23,385 nucleotides of DNA from Phycisphaeraceae bacterium (GTDB lineage Bacteria; Planctomycetota; Phycisphaerae; Phycisphaerales; UBA1924), in NCBI GenBank assembly GCA_009827205.1, contig WUAK01000006.1:1-23385 (forward strand), in the 5' to 3' direction. Both the position numbers and the translations under genes were made by a program. Within the stretch, counting starts at the first letter, position 1; each line of letters begins with the position of its first letter. Under the pieces are notes generated by a model, which was given only the letters and a program-made list of their open reading frames with translations, did not search any database and was not told the origin of the DNA. This document shows, piece after piece, positions 1-8,079 of the stretch.

Positions 1-946
1 CGTCGTGCCTGCTGACAAATCTCTCGATATGTTCGGCTGTCTCCTTTGGCTCAAACATCGGCATGAAGTGATCATGCGGCGTCATGATCAGTGTGCTCGT
101 GGGGATCAGCTCGTGGTGGTGCTCCGCTGCCCAGTCTGAGGTGAGGAAGTCGTTCCTGCCGTGCAGGATCAGCACGGGCTGCTCGATGGAGCGCATGATG
201 TTCTCGAGGGGCCGCTGGTCGGTGTCGCTAAAATTTCGGATAAAGGATTCGCGTTCGTCTAAGGGGATAAGTGCAAATGGAGGGATCACTCTCGGTGCCC
301 AAACAAACGCAATCTTGCCCAGTGCATACTTTGAATGTTCAAAGAAGTAGCTGCCTGAACCTTCGGTTCGCTGAGAGCCAACCGCGGCAAGCAGTGTCAA
401 TGAAGAAACTCGTTCTGGCGATTGCTCCACCATCCTCAAGCCAACGGCGCCCGCGTTAGACCAGCCCACAACGTGGGCTCTTTCAATCTTCAATTCATCA
501 AGAACAGCAACGACGTACTCCGCGAATGTTTCGCTTGACAGGTTCTCGAATTGACGAGATCGAGGTCCTCCCATCGCAGCGAACCCTGGCATATCAAACC
601 AGATCGTGCGTCTACCGAGTGATGAGAGCTCGGGTGCCAGATCGTTGAAACCGATTGAGGATCCTGGAGTGCCGTGCAGTAGTACAACCGGGGGTGAGTC
701 GTCTGTCGGATCTGGGTTAAGTTCAAGATATGGAATGTCTGTGAGTTCGGACGTGAGTGCGCGCACCTTCTCGGCCGGGATCTTGTCGATCGTGGCTGCG
801 CCGTTGTCGATCTCCATCTGCTGTAGCACTCTGTAGCGGAAGTGCCACGAGTCGTTCTCCAGGACGAGGGACAGTACGAGCAGAAATACATATATCGCAA
901 TGGTCGTTTTGGGGCGATTCTTGATCCAGTTGAGGATTCGCTTCAA
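1..946 (-). CDS. Membrane-anchored alpha/beta hydrolase, 3' end outside window
   Basis: Alpha/beta-hydrolase-fold protein; 315 codons are visible and the C-terminus lies beyond base 1. The frame shows one N-terminal hydrophobic segment (about residues 14-30) after a basic stretch, suggesting a signal anchor with the enzyme outside the cytoplasm. Fold landmarks are in order: HGTPG oxyanion loop at 91-95, nucleophile elbow GWSNAG with Ser163, the acid in HGRND (Asp266) and a late His in PHDHF (His291 or His293). The elbow has Ala where GxSxG usually has the second Gly. The start is TTG: an in-frame TGA, the stop of the upstream radical SAM gene, lies just one codon before it, and the next ATG (about codon 44) would lose the membrane segment. 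Only 3 nt separate the two genes, so translation is probably coupled. The substrate cannot be told; esterase or C-C hydrolase are both possible. Confidence 0.85.
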   Translation of the reverse strand, partial: MKRILNWIKNRPKTTIAIYVFLLVLSLVLENDSWHFRYRVLQQMEIDNGAATIDKIPAEKVRALTSELTDIPYLELNPDPTDDSPPVVLLHGTPGSSIGFNDLAPELSSLGRRTIWFDMPGFAAMGGPRSRQFENLSSETFAEYVVAVLDELKIERAHVVGWSNAGAVGLRMVEQSPERVSSLTLLAAVGSQRTEGSGSYFFEHSKYALGKIAFVWAPRVIPPFALIPLDERESFIRNFSDTDQRPLENIMRSIEQPVLILHGRNDFLTSDWAAEHHHELIPTSTLIMTPHDHFMPMFEPKETAEHIERFVSRHD

Positions 947-949
947 GGC

Positions 950-2140
950 TCAGCCCGTCTTCCCCGTGGTGATGTTCACCATCTTGCGCCCGCGGATGTG
1001 CTGCGTGCCTAGCTGGCCGCAGGCGGCCATCTGATCGCGGCCCTTGGTCCTGCGTCTCTTGGTAAACACGCCCCCGGCTTTCACGCGGGCCGCGAATCGC
1101 TCGACGTCGGCTTCCTCCGGTGCGGGCCAGGGCGAGTCGCGGCGGGGGTTGTAGGGGATGATGTTCACCGCGCAGTGCAAGGGGCGAACAAACTCGACCA
1201 GTTCGTCCGCGTGCTCGTCGGCGTCGTTCACGCCCGGGATCAGGACGTACTCGATCATGATCGGCACGTTGCCCGACCGCGGGAAGTCGATCAGGACCTC
1301 CTGCAACTCAGCCATGTTCCACTTGCGGTTGATGGGCATGATCTCGTTGCGCACGCTGTCGTTGGGTGCGTTGACGCTGATCGCGATCCCGAGCCTGCGC
1401 CAGCCTTCCTTGGTGCACTGCTCGCGCAGCTTCCAGAGCCCGTCGACCCGTCCGACTGTGCTGATCGTGATGTTGCGGGGCGAGATCGCCGGCCCGTTGT
1501 TGTCGGTCAGCACGCTGATCGCCTGCAGCACGTTGTCGAGGTTGTCTAGGGGCTCGCCCATGCCCATGAACACGATGTTCTTGATCGTCTTGCCCTCGGG
1601 CCTGCAGTGCTCGTATTCCGCGGTGAACCACTGCGCGACGATCTCGTCGGCGGTCAGGTTCCGCACGAGCCCCATCTGCGCGGTCTCGCAGAACTCGCAG
1701 CCCATCGCGCACCCGACCTGGCTCGACACGCAGAGCGTGTGCGTGAGCCGACCAGTGCTGCCCAGCATCGGGATGACCACGCTCTCGACGGGGAGCATCC
1801 GGCCCTCCTCGTGCGCCCTCTTCTCGGCGTGGCTGGCGCCCTCGGCTCTGGCCGGGATCTCGGTCAGCACCTTGACCGTCTCGCCCTCGGCCTCGGGCCC
1901 GGGCGAGCGCTGGATGCCAACGACCGGCAAACCGGCGTTCTGGCTCCGGAATGGTTCAGGCAAGCCGCTCGGGTCGGCTTCGCGCATCAGCTTCTTGTAT
2001 ACAACCCGCGCCTGAGGCTTCCCGCCCGGTATACCAGCGCATACAGCGGCCCATTCATCGCACGTCTGCGAAAACGGGTGCGGAAAAGTATGAACCTCTG
2101 CGTCCGGCATGCCGAACGGTATGTCATATGAGAACTTCAT
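950..2140 (-). CDS. rlmN: RlmN-family radical SAM methyltransferase
   Basis: RlmN enzymes methylate C2 of A2503 in 23S rRNA and A37 of some tRNAs, using a 4Fe-4S cluster and two SAM molecules. The 396-residue product has the radical SAM motif CxxxCxxC (Cys144, Cys148, Cys151) and the family's two catalytic cysteines: Cys137 in LCVSSQVGC and Cys374 in AACGQL. It also has the SAM-binding MGMGEPL at 193-199, SVNAPND near 255 and IPYNP near 328. The ATG at 2140 was chosen because the open frame upstream reads as shadow of the divergent gene. The N-terminal ~120 residues are not recognisably like the usual RlmN N-terminal domain, and the segment after the cluster reads CETAQMG where xTGxxG is usual. 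A CATTAT hexamer lies 6 nt before the ATG. The hydrolase gene follows after 3 nt. Confidence 0.85.
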   Translation of the reverse strand: MKFSYDIPFGMPDAEVHTFPHPFSQTCDEWAAVCAGIPGGKPQARVVYKKLMREADPSGLPEPFRSQNAGLPVVGIQRSPGPEAEGETVKVLTEIPARAEGASHAEKRAHEEGRMLPVESVVIPMLGSTGRLTHTLCVSSQVGCAMGCEFCETAQMGLVRNLTADEIVAQWFTAEYEHCRPEGKTIKNIVFMGMGEPLDNLDNVLQAISVLTDNNGPAISPRNITISTVGRVDGLWKLREQCTKEGWRRLGIAISVNAPNDSVRNEIMPINRKWNMAELQEVLIDFPRSGNVPIMIEYVLIPGVNDADEHADELVEFVRPLHCAVNIIPYNPRRDSPWPAPEEADVERFAARVKAGGVFTKRRRTKGRDQMAACGQLGTQHIRGRKMVNITTGKTG

Positions 2141-2146
2141 GGTTCC

Positions 2147-2152
2147 ATAATG
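2147..2152 (-). promoter_or_regulatory. Possible -10 element (CATTAT) 6 nt before rlmN ATG
   Basis: Read on the minus strand, CATTAT ends 6 nt before the ATG at 2140, which would give an almost leaderless message. A GGA lies between but no full Shine-Dalgarno. It does not match the TANNNT pattern of the other cases and no -35 is obvious. Confidence 0.3.
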
Positions 2153-2181
2153 CACGCAAAAGACGCTATCATTGAGGCGTT

Positions 2182-2200
2182 CCGCCCGTGTCGGGGGCGG
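2182..2200 (+). other. GC hairpin in the prepilin 5' leader
   Basis: CCGCCC (2182-2187) can pair with GGGCGG (2195-2200) over a 7-nt loop. It sits just before the GGAG Shine-Dalgarno of the prepilin gene, so it could stabilise the message or tune initiation. The pairing is seen; the role is a guess. Confidence 0.35.
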
Positions 2201-2218
2201 GAAATTGGAGAGTCCGAT

Positions 2219-3115
2219 ATGTCTCTTACTCGTCGTAGCAGCGGTTTCACGCTTATTGAGCTTCTCGTTGTCATCGCGATCATCGCGCTCCTCATCGGCA
2301 TCCTGCTGCCGGCGCTCGGCAAGGCACGCGCCTCGGCGCAGTCCACCATCTGCCAGACACGCCTGCGCCAGATCGGACTTGCCACACAGCTGTATGCGAA
2401 CGACAACAAGGGACAGATCTGGGACGCGTACTACTGGAACCGAATCGGTGACGAGGACGGCGAGCCCGGGTTCAGCGAGGGCGAGATCACCGCGGGCGCG
2501 CTCTACGACTACGTCGACGACGTCGACGAGATCGCGGAGTGCCCGACCAACAAGCGCCGCTCTGTTGACGGCCGCGATTACACGACCACCGACATCACCG
2601 ACGAAGATGCGCAGGTCGACTTCGATTTCACGTTCTTCGAGGGCACGCAGGGCGCCCGCGTCGACAAGGTCTGGAACGTCTGGAGGCTCGATCGCTCCGA
2701 TGGAAGCACAGACGAAGCGCCCGACTTCATCGCTCCGTTTGTTCGCGAGCGCAGGCTCCCGACAGAGCTCAAGTTCCGCACGCTCCCGATCTTCGCCGAG
2801 GAGAGCTCGTTCCAGTTCAACGGTGTCGAGCAGGGTGGTGACATCAGCTTTGATGGGCGCTGGGCCAACAATGATCAGCTGACCAAGCGTCACGACGGCA
2901 AGGGCTACATGCTCATGATCGACGGTGTCGTCGAAGGCTTCGATTTCCCGGATGGACCGAACGAGGAAGCCGTAGAGCCCGAAGACTTCCGTTCCAACGA
3001 CATCTACATCAAGACCAAGGATGACTCAGGAACCAGGATCCAGTGGGACAACCTCTGGGAGCAGGGCGACAACCGCTCAATCCTGCCCTACGGCTGGGTC
3101 AATAAGGCCCGCTGA
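2219..3115 (+). CDS. Type II secretion/type IV-like pseudopilin with H-X9-DG motif
   Basis: A 298-residue protein with a textbook class III prepilin leader: basic MSLTRRSSG, cleavage predicted between Gly9 and Phe10, Glu14 as the conserved Glu5 of the mature form, then a hydrophobic helix to about residue 35. Prepilin peptidase would cut and N-methylate it. The soluble domain is very acidic and ends with His225, nine residues, then Asp235-Gly236: the H-X9-DG signature of the large planctomycete/verrucomicrobial pseudopilin family. The ATG at 2219 is preceded by GGAG with normal spacing; an in-frame ATG at 2150 lies too close to the divergent gene. No secretion-machine genes are adjacent, so it is an orphan pseudopilin. 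Which apparatus it serves, and what it exports or binds, is unknown. Confidence 0.9.
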   Translation: MSLTRRSSGFTLIELLVVIAIIALLIGILLPALGKARASAQSTICQTRLRQIGLATQLYANDNKGQIWDAYYWNRIGDEDGEPGFSEGEITAGALYDYVDDVDEIAECPTNKRRSVDGRDYTTTDITDEDAQVDFDFTFFEGTQGARVDKVWNVWRLDRSDGSTDEAPDFIAPFVRERRLPTELKFRTLPIFAEESSFQFNGVEQGGDISFDGRWANNDQLTKRHDGKGYMLMIDGVVEGFDFPDGPNEEAVEPEDFRSNDIYIKTKDDSGTRIQWDNLWEQGDNRSILPYGWVNKAR

Positions 3116-3165
3116 TCGGGTTCCTTCGGCAGCCTGACATCTCGGCGATCGGTACAAGGGCGACC

Positions 3166-3171
3166 TAGCAT
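3166..3171 (+). promoter_or_regulatory. Possible -10 element TAGCAT of asnS
   Basis: A TANNNT hexamer 36 nt upstream of the asnS start, leaving room for a short leader with the AGGAG ribosome binding site. The prepilin gene ends 50 nt earlier. No good -35 is visible. Confidence 0.35.
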
Positions 3172-3207
3172 CGCTGTCCGTACGCACCCGTGCCAGGAGC
3201 CGAGAAG

Positions 3208-4602
<1,395 letters not shown>

Positions 4603-4628
4603 ACCTAACGATCTAAACTGAGTTCCAT

Positions 4629-4659
4629 GGGCCTCGGCGAATGTCGGGGCCCTTTTCTT
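4629..4659 (+). terminator. Rho-independent terminator after asnS
   Basis: An 8-bp stem (GGGCCTCG at 4629-4636 with CGGGGCCC at 4645-4652, one U-G pair) closes an 8-nt loop and is followed directly by TTTTCTT at 4653-4659. It lies 26 nt past the asnS stop. Confidence 0.85.
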
Positions 4660-4709
4660 ACGGATCGTCCGGACTGAAAAGTCACATGCAAGAGCGACAT
4701 GCGCAACTG

Positions 4710-4741
4710 TTATTGACAATTATTTGCCAATAATATATCGT
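4710..4741 (+). promoter_or_regulatory. AT-rich near-palindrome over a TTGACA promoter; Zur-box-like operator
   Basis: The 24 bp at 4710-4733 begin TTATTG and end CAATAA. Ten of twelve base pairs across the dyad are complementary, with mismatches only at the seventh and eleventh positions. It overlaps a perfect -35 TTGACA (4713-4718); candidate -10s are TATATC (4734-4739) and TATCGT (4736-4741). The next gene is a ZagA/YciC-type GTPase, a family repressed by the zinc regulator Zur in other bacteria. A Zur or other Fur-family repressor is therefore the leading guess. The dyad and promoter are seen; the regulator is inferred and no zur gene is in the window. Confidence 0.6.
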
Positions 4742-4803
4742 TCTCTTCACAGTTTGTGTTAGGGCCTCATTCCGCAGACTCATGCCGCGCGCAGGAGACT
4801 CAT

Positions 4804-6045
4804 GTGATTGACACAATTTCAAGGCTCATCGGCAGGAAAGAGCGCCTGCCCGTGACCGTGCTCTCGGGCTTTCTGGGCTCGGGCAAGACCACGCTGCTCA
4901 ATCACGTGCTGCGGAACCGCGAAGGACTCCGCGTCGCGGTCATCGTCAACGACATGAGCGAGGTCAACATCGACGCCGAGTTGGTCAAGCAAGGCGGCGC
5001 AAGCCTAGACCGGGTCGAGGAAGAGCTCGTCGAGATGTCCAACGGGTGCATCTGCTGCACGCTGCGCGACGATCTGCTCAAGGCGGTCTCACGCCTGGCC
5101 CGCGAGGGCAAGTTCGATTACCTGCTCATCGAGTCGACCGGGATCTCCGAGCCCCTTCCCGTCGCGCAGACGTTCACGTTCGAGGACGAGGACGGTCGCT
5201 CGCTCGCAAAGCTGTCCGAGCTCGACACGATGGTCACGGTCGTCGACGCGTCCACGTTCCGGTCCGAGTTCAACACGTACGACGGGTTGGCAGATCGGCA
5301 GATGGGCCTGTCCGACGAGGACGAGCGCTCGATCGCGGACCTGCTGACGGATCAGGTGGAGTTCGCCGACGTCATCCTCGTCAACAAGTGCGACATCGTC
5401 GACGAGGAAGAGTTGCGTCACGTCGAAGCCATGATCCGTTCGCTCAACGCAGATGCCAAGCTCATCCGAACCGTCAACTCCAAGGTCGATCTGTCGGAGA
5501 TCATCGGGACGAACCGGTTTGATATGCAGGCCGCGATGAGCTCGCCCCAGTGGCTAAAGGAACTCAACGAAGAGCACACGCCGGAGACCGAGGAGTACGG
5601 CATATCAAGCTTCGTCTACCGCGCGCGGCGCCCGTTCCACCCGCATCGGCTCTACGACATGGTGACAGGTGGTTTCCTCAAGACGACCCGCTCGAAAGGT
5701 TTCTGCTGGCTCGCCACCAAGCACGACTTCGCGGCGATATGGTCGCAGGCGGGGGGCTCGTTCCGCATCGAGCCCGCCGGGCGATGGTGGGCCGTCGCCT
5801 CGAAAGACCGATGGCCCGAGGACGACGAGTCAAGAAAGTGGATCGAATCGAAGTGGGAAGAGCCGTTCGGCGACAGACGCCAGGAAGTGGTCATGATCGG
5901 CGTCAAGCTGGACGAGTCATACACCCGTTCGCTCTTGGACAGCTGCCTGCTCACGGACGAAGAAATCGCGATGGGCCCCGATGCGTGGAGCGCCTGGCCC
6001 GACCCGTTCCCGGAGTGGGTCTTCCAAACCGCCGAGACCGGGTGA
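4804..6045 (+). CDS. COG0523 (CobW/ZagA-like) GTP-dependent metal chaperone
   Basis: A 413-residue G3E-family GTPase. It has Walker A GFLGSGKTT at 22-30, the metal-binding GCICC (Cys82, Cys84, Cys85) that defines COG0523, ESTG at 110-113 (the G3E Walker B-like region), NKCD at 194-197 for guanine recognition, and a CobW_C-type domain from about residue 265. Length and wording (VIVNDMSEVNIDAELV, PETEEYGISSF) match the YciC/ZagA subgroup, which helps deliver zinc to a client enzyme under zinc limitation; it is not the cobalamin CobW itself. The start is GTG 4804 with AGGAG at 4793-4797; the overlapping ATG at 4802 runs straight into TGA. The palindrome upstream suggests zinc-dependent repression. 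It ends convergently against the VOC operon, 38 bp away. Function by family; the client is unknown. Confidence 0.92.
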   Translation: MIDTISRLIGRKERLPVTVLSGFLGSGKTTLLNHVLRNREGLRVAVIVNDMSEVNIDAELVKQGGASLDRVEEELVEMSNGCICCTLRDDLLKAVSRLAREGKFDYLLIESTGISEPLPVAQTFTFEDEDGRSLAKLSELDTMVTVVDASTFRSEFNTYDGLADRQMGLSDEDERSIADLLTDQVEFADVILVNKCDIVDEEELRHVEAMIRSLNADAKLIRTVNSKVDLSEIIGTNRFDMQAAMSSPQWLKELNEEHTPETEEYGISSFVYRARRPFHPHRLYDMVTGGFLKTTRSKGFCWLATKHDFAAIWSQAGGSFRIEPAGRWWAVASKDRWPEDDESRKWIESKWEEPFGDRRQEVVMIGVKLDESYTRSLLDSCLLTDEEIAMGPDAWSAWPDPFPEWVFQTAETG

Positions 6046-6083
6046 GCATGCGTTTAACCGAGTAGCTTGAAACTACGACACTC

Positions 6084-6578
6084 TTAGAGCTGCCAGAGCC
6101 CGTGCTCGATGCCGCCAAGGATGTAGATCGAGAACATGCCCTGTCCGGGGATTTCCATCGGCGGTATGGCAATCGTCGCGCCCGCTTCCTCGGCTGCCTC
6201 AACAGAGGCCTTGATGTCATCAACGAGTATGTAGGGCCGGACCACAGGGGTTTCCGTGGCGCGCATGGGTGCCCGCACGCCGATACGCCCGCCGCTGGTC
6301 AGATCCGCGGTGCGTGCGTTTCCGAATTCAGGGATCGGATCGCCGAACTCAACGCCGTGAGCGTTGCCGAGCGCTTCGCAGGTCTCGTCCACCATGGGCG
6401 TGACGATTTCCAGATACTGCACGGTCATGCCTTCGCTCGAGGGTGAAGCCTGGTCTGGGGATCCTGCCTCGGTGACCTGCTGCTTCATATCTGATTCAGG
6501 CTGATACCCGGTCGCGGCACTCACGATCACGAGTGACACGACGCACGCAACTCCGATTCCGATGTGTGATAGCTTCAT
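6084..6578 (-). CDS. Secreted VOC (glyoxalase/bleomycin-resistance fold) protein
   Basis: A 164-residue protein and third gene of the arsR operon. Residues 1 to about 24 form a Sec-type signal sequence (Lys2, then GIGVACVVSLVIVSAA), followed by a polar linker. From about residue 50 the VOC pattern appears: VQYLEIVTPMVDETCEALG, an acidic strand, then YILVDDIKASVEAAEEAGA and a C-terminal HGLWQL. VOC proteins bind metals or small molecules in a beta-alpha-beta-beta-beta fold; the reaction cannot be told. An exported VOC protein is uncommon. The start ATG overlaps the stop of the previous gene (ATGA), and an AGGAGAAAGGA stretch precedes it, so translation is coupled. The 14 extra codons upstream in the open frame lie within the previous gene. 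Confidence 0.8.
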   Translation of the reverse strand: MKLSHIGIGVACVVSLVIVSAATGYQPESDMKQQVTEAGSPDQASPSSEGMTVQYLEIVTPMVDETCEALGNAHGVEFGDPIPEFGNARTADLTSGGRIGVRAPMRATETPVVRPYILVDDIKASVEAAEEAGATIAIPPMEIPGQGMFSIYILGGIEHGLWQL

Positions 6579-6970
6579 GACTGTCCTTTCTCCTGTGCGA
6601 TCTGGATCAGGTTGCCGCACGTGTCGTCGAGAACCGCAGTAATCACAGTCCCGTGGTCAACCGGGGGCTGGGTAAACCGCACACCGAGCGATTCGAGCCG
6701 CTTGTGCTCCTCTTCAATGTCATCGACCGCGAACGAGGTGAACGGGATCCCGTCTTCAACCATCGCGGCCTTGAACGTCTTCGCCGCGGGATGCACATCG
6801 GGCTCAAGCCCGACCACCGCCCCATCAGGATCTTCCGGCGATACAACCGTGATCCAGCTGTGCTCACCAAGATCGATGTTGTGCTTGGTCTGAAACCCAA
6901 GGACCTCGGTATAGAACTTGAGTGCCTTCGCCTGGTCGTCAACCATCACGCTGCAGCCGCTGATCCTCAT
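6575..6970 (-). CDS. VOC family protein (glyoxalase/dioxygenase superfamily)
   Basis: A 131-residue cytoplasmic VOC protein with two fold repeats. It opens MRISGCSVMVDDQAKALKFY and includes LGFQTKHNIDLG, TSFAVDDIEEEHKRLESLGV and the ending DDTCGNLIQI, a wording common among single-domain VOC proteins encoded beside ArsR regulators. Members include glyoxalases, fosfomycin- or bleomycin-type resistance proteins and uncharacterised binders; nothing here picks one. The ATG at 6970 is set by AGAGGAG upstream and lies 13 bp after the arsR stop. Its stop overlaps the next start by 4 bp. Same transcript as arsR, so presumably under its control. Confidence 0.88.
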   Translation of the reverse strand: MRISGCSVMVDDQAKALKFYTEVLGFQTKHNIDLGEHSWITVVSPEDPDGAVVGLEPDVHPAAKTFKAAMVEDGIPFTSFAVDDIEEEHKRLESLGVRFTQPPVDHGTVITAVLDDTCGNLIQIAQEKGQS

Positions 6971-6983
6971 TTGATGAGCTCCT

Positions 6984-7256
6984 CTACCGTTTGGCGGGCC
7001 AACGCTCCGCGATCGCACTGAGTGGTTCGCCGTCGAACCAGTGAAACTTGCACCGGCCTTCCTTCTTCGCGATGACCAGCCCCGCTGCCTCCAGCACCTC
7101 GAGGTGCTGAGAGATCGCCTGCCGTGATGAGCCGATGCCGTGCTTCATCGTCAACCGGCCGCACAGCTCAAACAGCGTCTGGCCATCCCGCTCGACGAGC
7201 TCGTCAAGAATGGCTCTTCTCGTCGGGTCGGAGATTGCTCGATACAGGTCATCCAT
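6984..7256 (-). CDS. ArsR/SmtB-family winged-helix repressor
   Basis: A 90-residue regulator, the typical length for the compact ArsR type. It begins with the family wording LYRAISDPTRRAILDELVERDGQTLFELC. The recognition-helix region reads SRQAISQHLEVLEAAGLV (about 43-60), followed by the wing KKEGRCKFHW. The arsenic-sensing ELCVCDL motif is absent: only one Cys stands in that region, so classical As(III) sensing is unlikely. It heads the operon with two VOC genes and probably represses it. Two palindromes cover the promoter and the start codon. No Shine-Dalgarno precedes the ATG and the predicted leader is only about 8 nt. The signal is unknown; a reactive organic molecule handled by the VOC proteins would fit the layout. 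Confidence 0.9.
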   Translation of the reverse strand: MDDLYRAISDPTRRAILDELVERDGQTLFELCGRLTMKHGIGSSRQAISQHLEVLEAAGLVIAKKEGRCKFHWFDGEPLSAIAERWPAKR

Positions 7257-7300
7257 GAACCACTCGGTTCATGATATGCAAGTCATTGCTTGCATGTCAA
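7254..7300 (-). promoter_or_regulatory. arsR operon promoter with two inverted repeats
   Basis: On the minus strand: -35 TTGACA (7300-7295), an 18-bp spacer, -10 TATCAT (7276-7271). The spacer is largely filled by a perfect 7-bp inverted repeat, ATGCAAG-N6-CTTGCAT (7276-7295). A second perfect repeat, CATGAACC-N4-GGTTCATG (7254-7273), runs from the -10 to the start codon; its last ATG is the arsR start. The first repeat is an ideal site for autorepression. The second could be a second operator or, in RNA, a hairpin hiding the start codon. Confidence 0.75.
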
Positions 7301-7492
7301 GGACTTTCTTTGTAGAGTGTTTTTGAACTCCTTTGTGCTTTCATCCCTGAGGTGCCTTGGTCAGTGACACATCAGTGAGGAGCCAGTCACCAGAGGCTGG
7401 CATCGTCGACGCACGAGTGCTTGGACATTTCTCAGTGGGCATGAGCGACGAACGAAAGTAACTTCAATCATGCCCTCCTTTGGTGTACGGAG
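7301..7492. other. Intergenic stretch with nothing recognised
   Basis: Part of the 248-bp gap between the divergent arsR and acetyltransferase genes. Past the arsR promoter, no gene, terminator or clear repeat is seen. It reads less GC-rich than the surrounding genes. An antisense frame through it runs into the acetyltransferase gene and lacks family features. Confidence 0.5.
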
Positions 7493-7498
7493 TAGTCT
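7493..7498 (+). promoter_or_regulatory. -10-like TAGTCT, 6 nt before the GNAT start
   Basis: A TANNNT hexamer ends 6 nt before the ATG at 7505 and no Shine-Dalgarno is present. Together these suggest transcription starting at or next to the ATG (leaderless). The -35 region is not consensus. Confidence 0.5.
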
Positions 7499-7504
7499 GT
7501 TGCG

Positions 7505-8029
7505 ATGAAGATCAGGGCTGCTACTCCTGATGATCACGATGCCATCAATGAGGTCATTCTCGATGCGTTCGATTCGTCGGAAAGGGCGGTCGTTGCAAAG
7601 GTAGCGTTTGATCTCATCGGGGATGCGACCGCCCAGCCCGTGTTGGCTCTCGTCGCTGAACATTCCGGCAAAGTTGGTGGAATGATTTTGTTCAGCAGAG
7701 TATGGGTCGAGGAACAGGCAGCGTGTTCTTGTTTCATACTCTGCCCCCTCGGAGTGCACCCCGCTGAGCAGGGTCACGGAATCGGAGGCAGGCTCATCGA
7801 GGAGGGTGTTCAGAGGCTTCAATCTCTCGGAGCGGATCTGCTATTTGTACTAGGCGATCCCAAGTACTACGGCAATCATGGTTTCTCGGCGGATCACAAC
7901 TATGAACCGCCGTATCCGCTGGCGTATCCGGAAGCCTGGATGGTCCGTCGGCTCAATGTGAACGAGCACTTTGGAAGGGGTGGGAAGGTACGGTGTTCCC
8001 GCTCACTTGAGAGTGAAGAACTTTGGTGA
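7505..8029 (+). CDS. GNAT-family N-acetyltransferase (YhbS-like)
   Basis: A 174-residue acetyl-CoA-dependent acyltransferase of the COG3153/YhbS type. The opening MKIRAATPDDHDAI is standard. Motif A, LGVHPAEQGHGIGGRL (82-97), is the acetyl-CoA pyrophosphate loop, and VLGDPKYYGNHGF (115-127) matches the subgroup's conserved FVLGDPxYYxRFGF segment. Family members acetylate small molecules or protein N-termini; the substrate here is unknown. There is no ribosome binding site before the ATG. The gene looks less GC-rich than its neighbours, perhaps older divergence or transfer, though the difference is modest. It stands alone: divergent from arsR and 50 bp ahead of the peptidase gene, which seems to have its own promoter. 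Confidence 0.87.
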   Translation: MKIRAATPDDHDAINEVILDAFDSSERAVVAKVAFDLIGDATAQPVLALVAEHSGKVGGMILFSRVWVEEQAACSCFILCPLGVHPAEQGHGIGGRLIEEGVQRLQSLGADLLFVLGDPKYYGNHGFSADHNYEPPYPLAYPEAWMVRRLNVNEHFGRGGKVRCSRSLESEELW

Positions 8030-8067
8030 CTCGAAAGCACATGTGCCACTTCGGTCGCGTGCAGTTG

Positions 8068-8073
8068 TAGAAT
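8068..8073 (+). promoter_or_regulatory. -10 TAGAAT, 6 nt before the peptidase start
   Basis: TAGAAT matches TATAAT at five of six positions and ends 6 nt before the ATG at 8080. There is no Shine-Dalgarno, so a leaderless message is likely. It lies 38 nt after the acetyltransferase stop. Confidence 0.55.
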
Positions 8074-8079
8074 GCTGCG

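Noticed and set aside
490..900. 136-codon minus-strand frame starting MRYMYFCSYC
   Set aside because: The neighbouring minus-strand frame carries the complete hydrolase triad; this is its out-of-frame shadow.
6062..6076. Small hairpin GTAG-N7-CTAC between the convergent GTPase and VOC genes
   Set aside because: A 4-bp stem with no T run is too weak to call a terminator.
7361..7822. 153-codon minus-strand frame across the gap before the GNAT gene
   Set aside because: It crosses into the acetyltransferase gene antisense, has Ser/Arg/Cys-rich shadow composition and no ribosome site.
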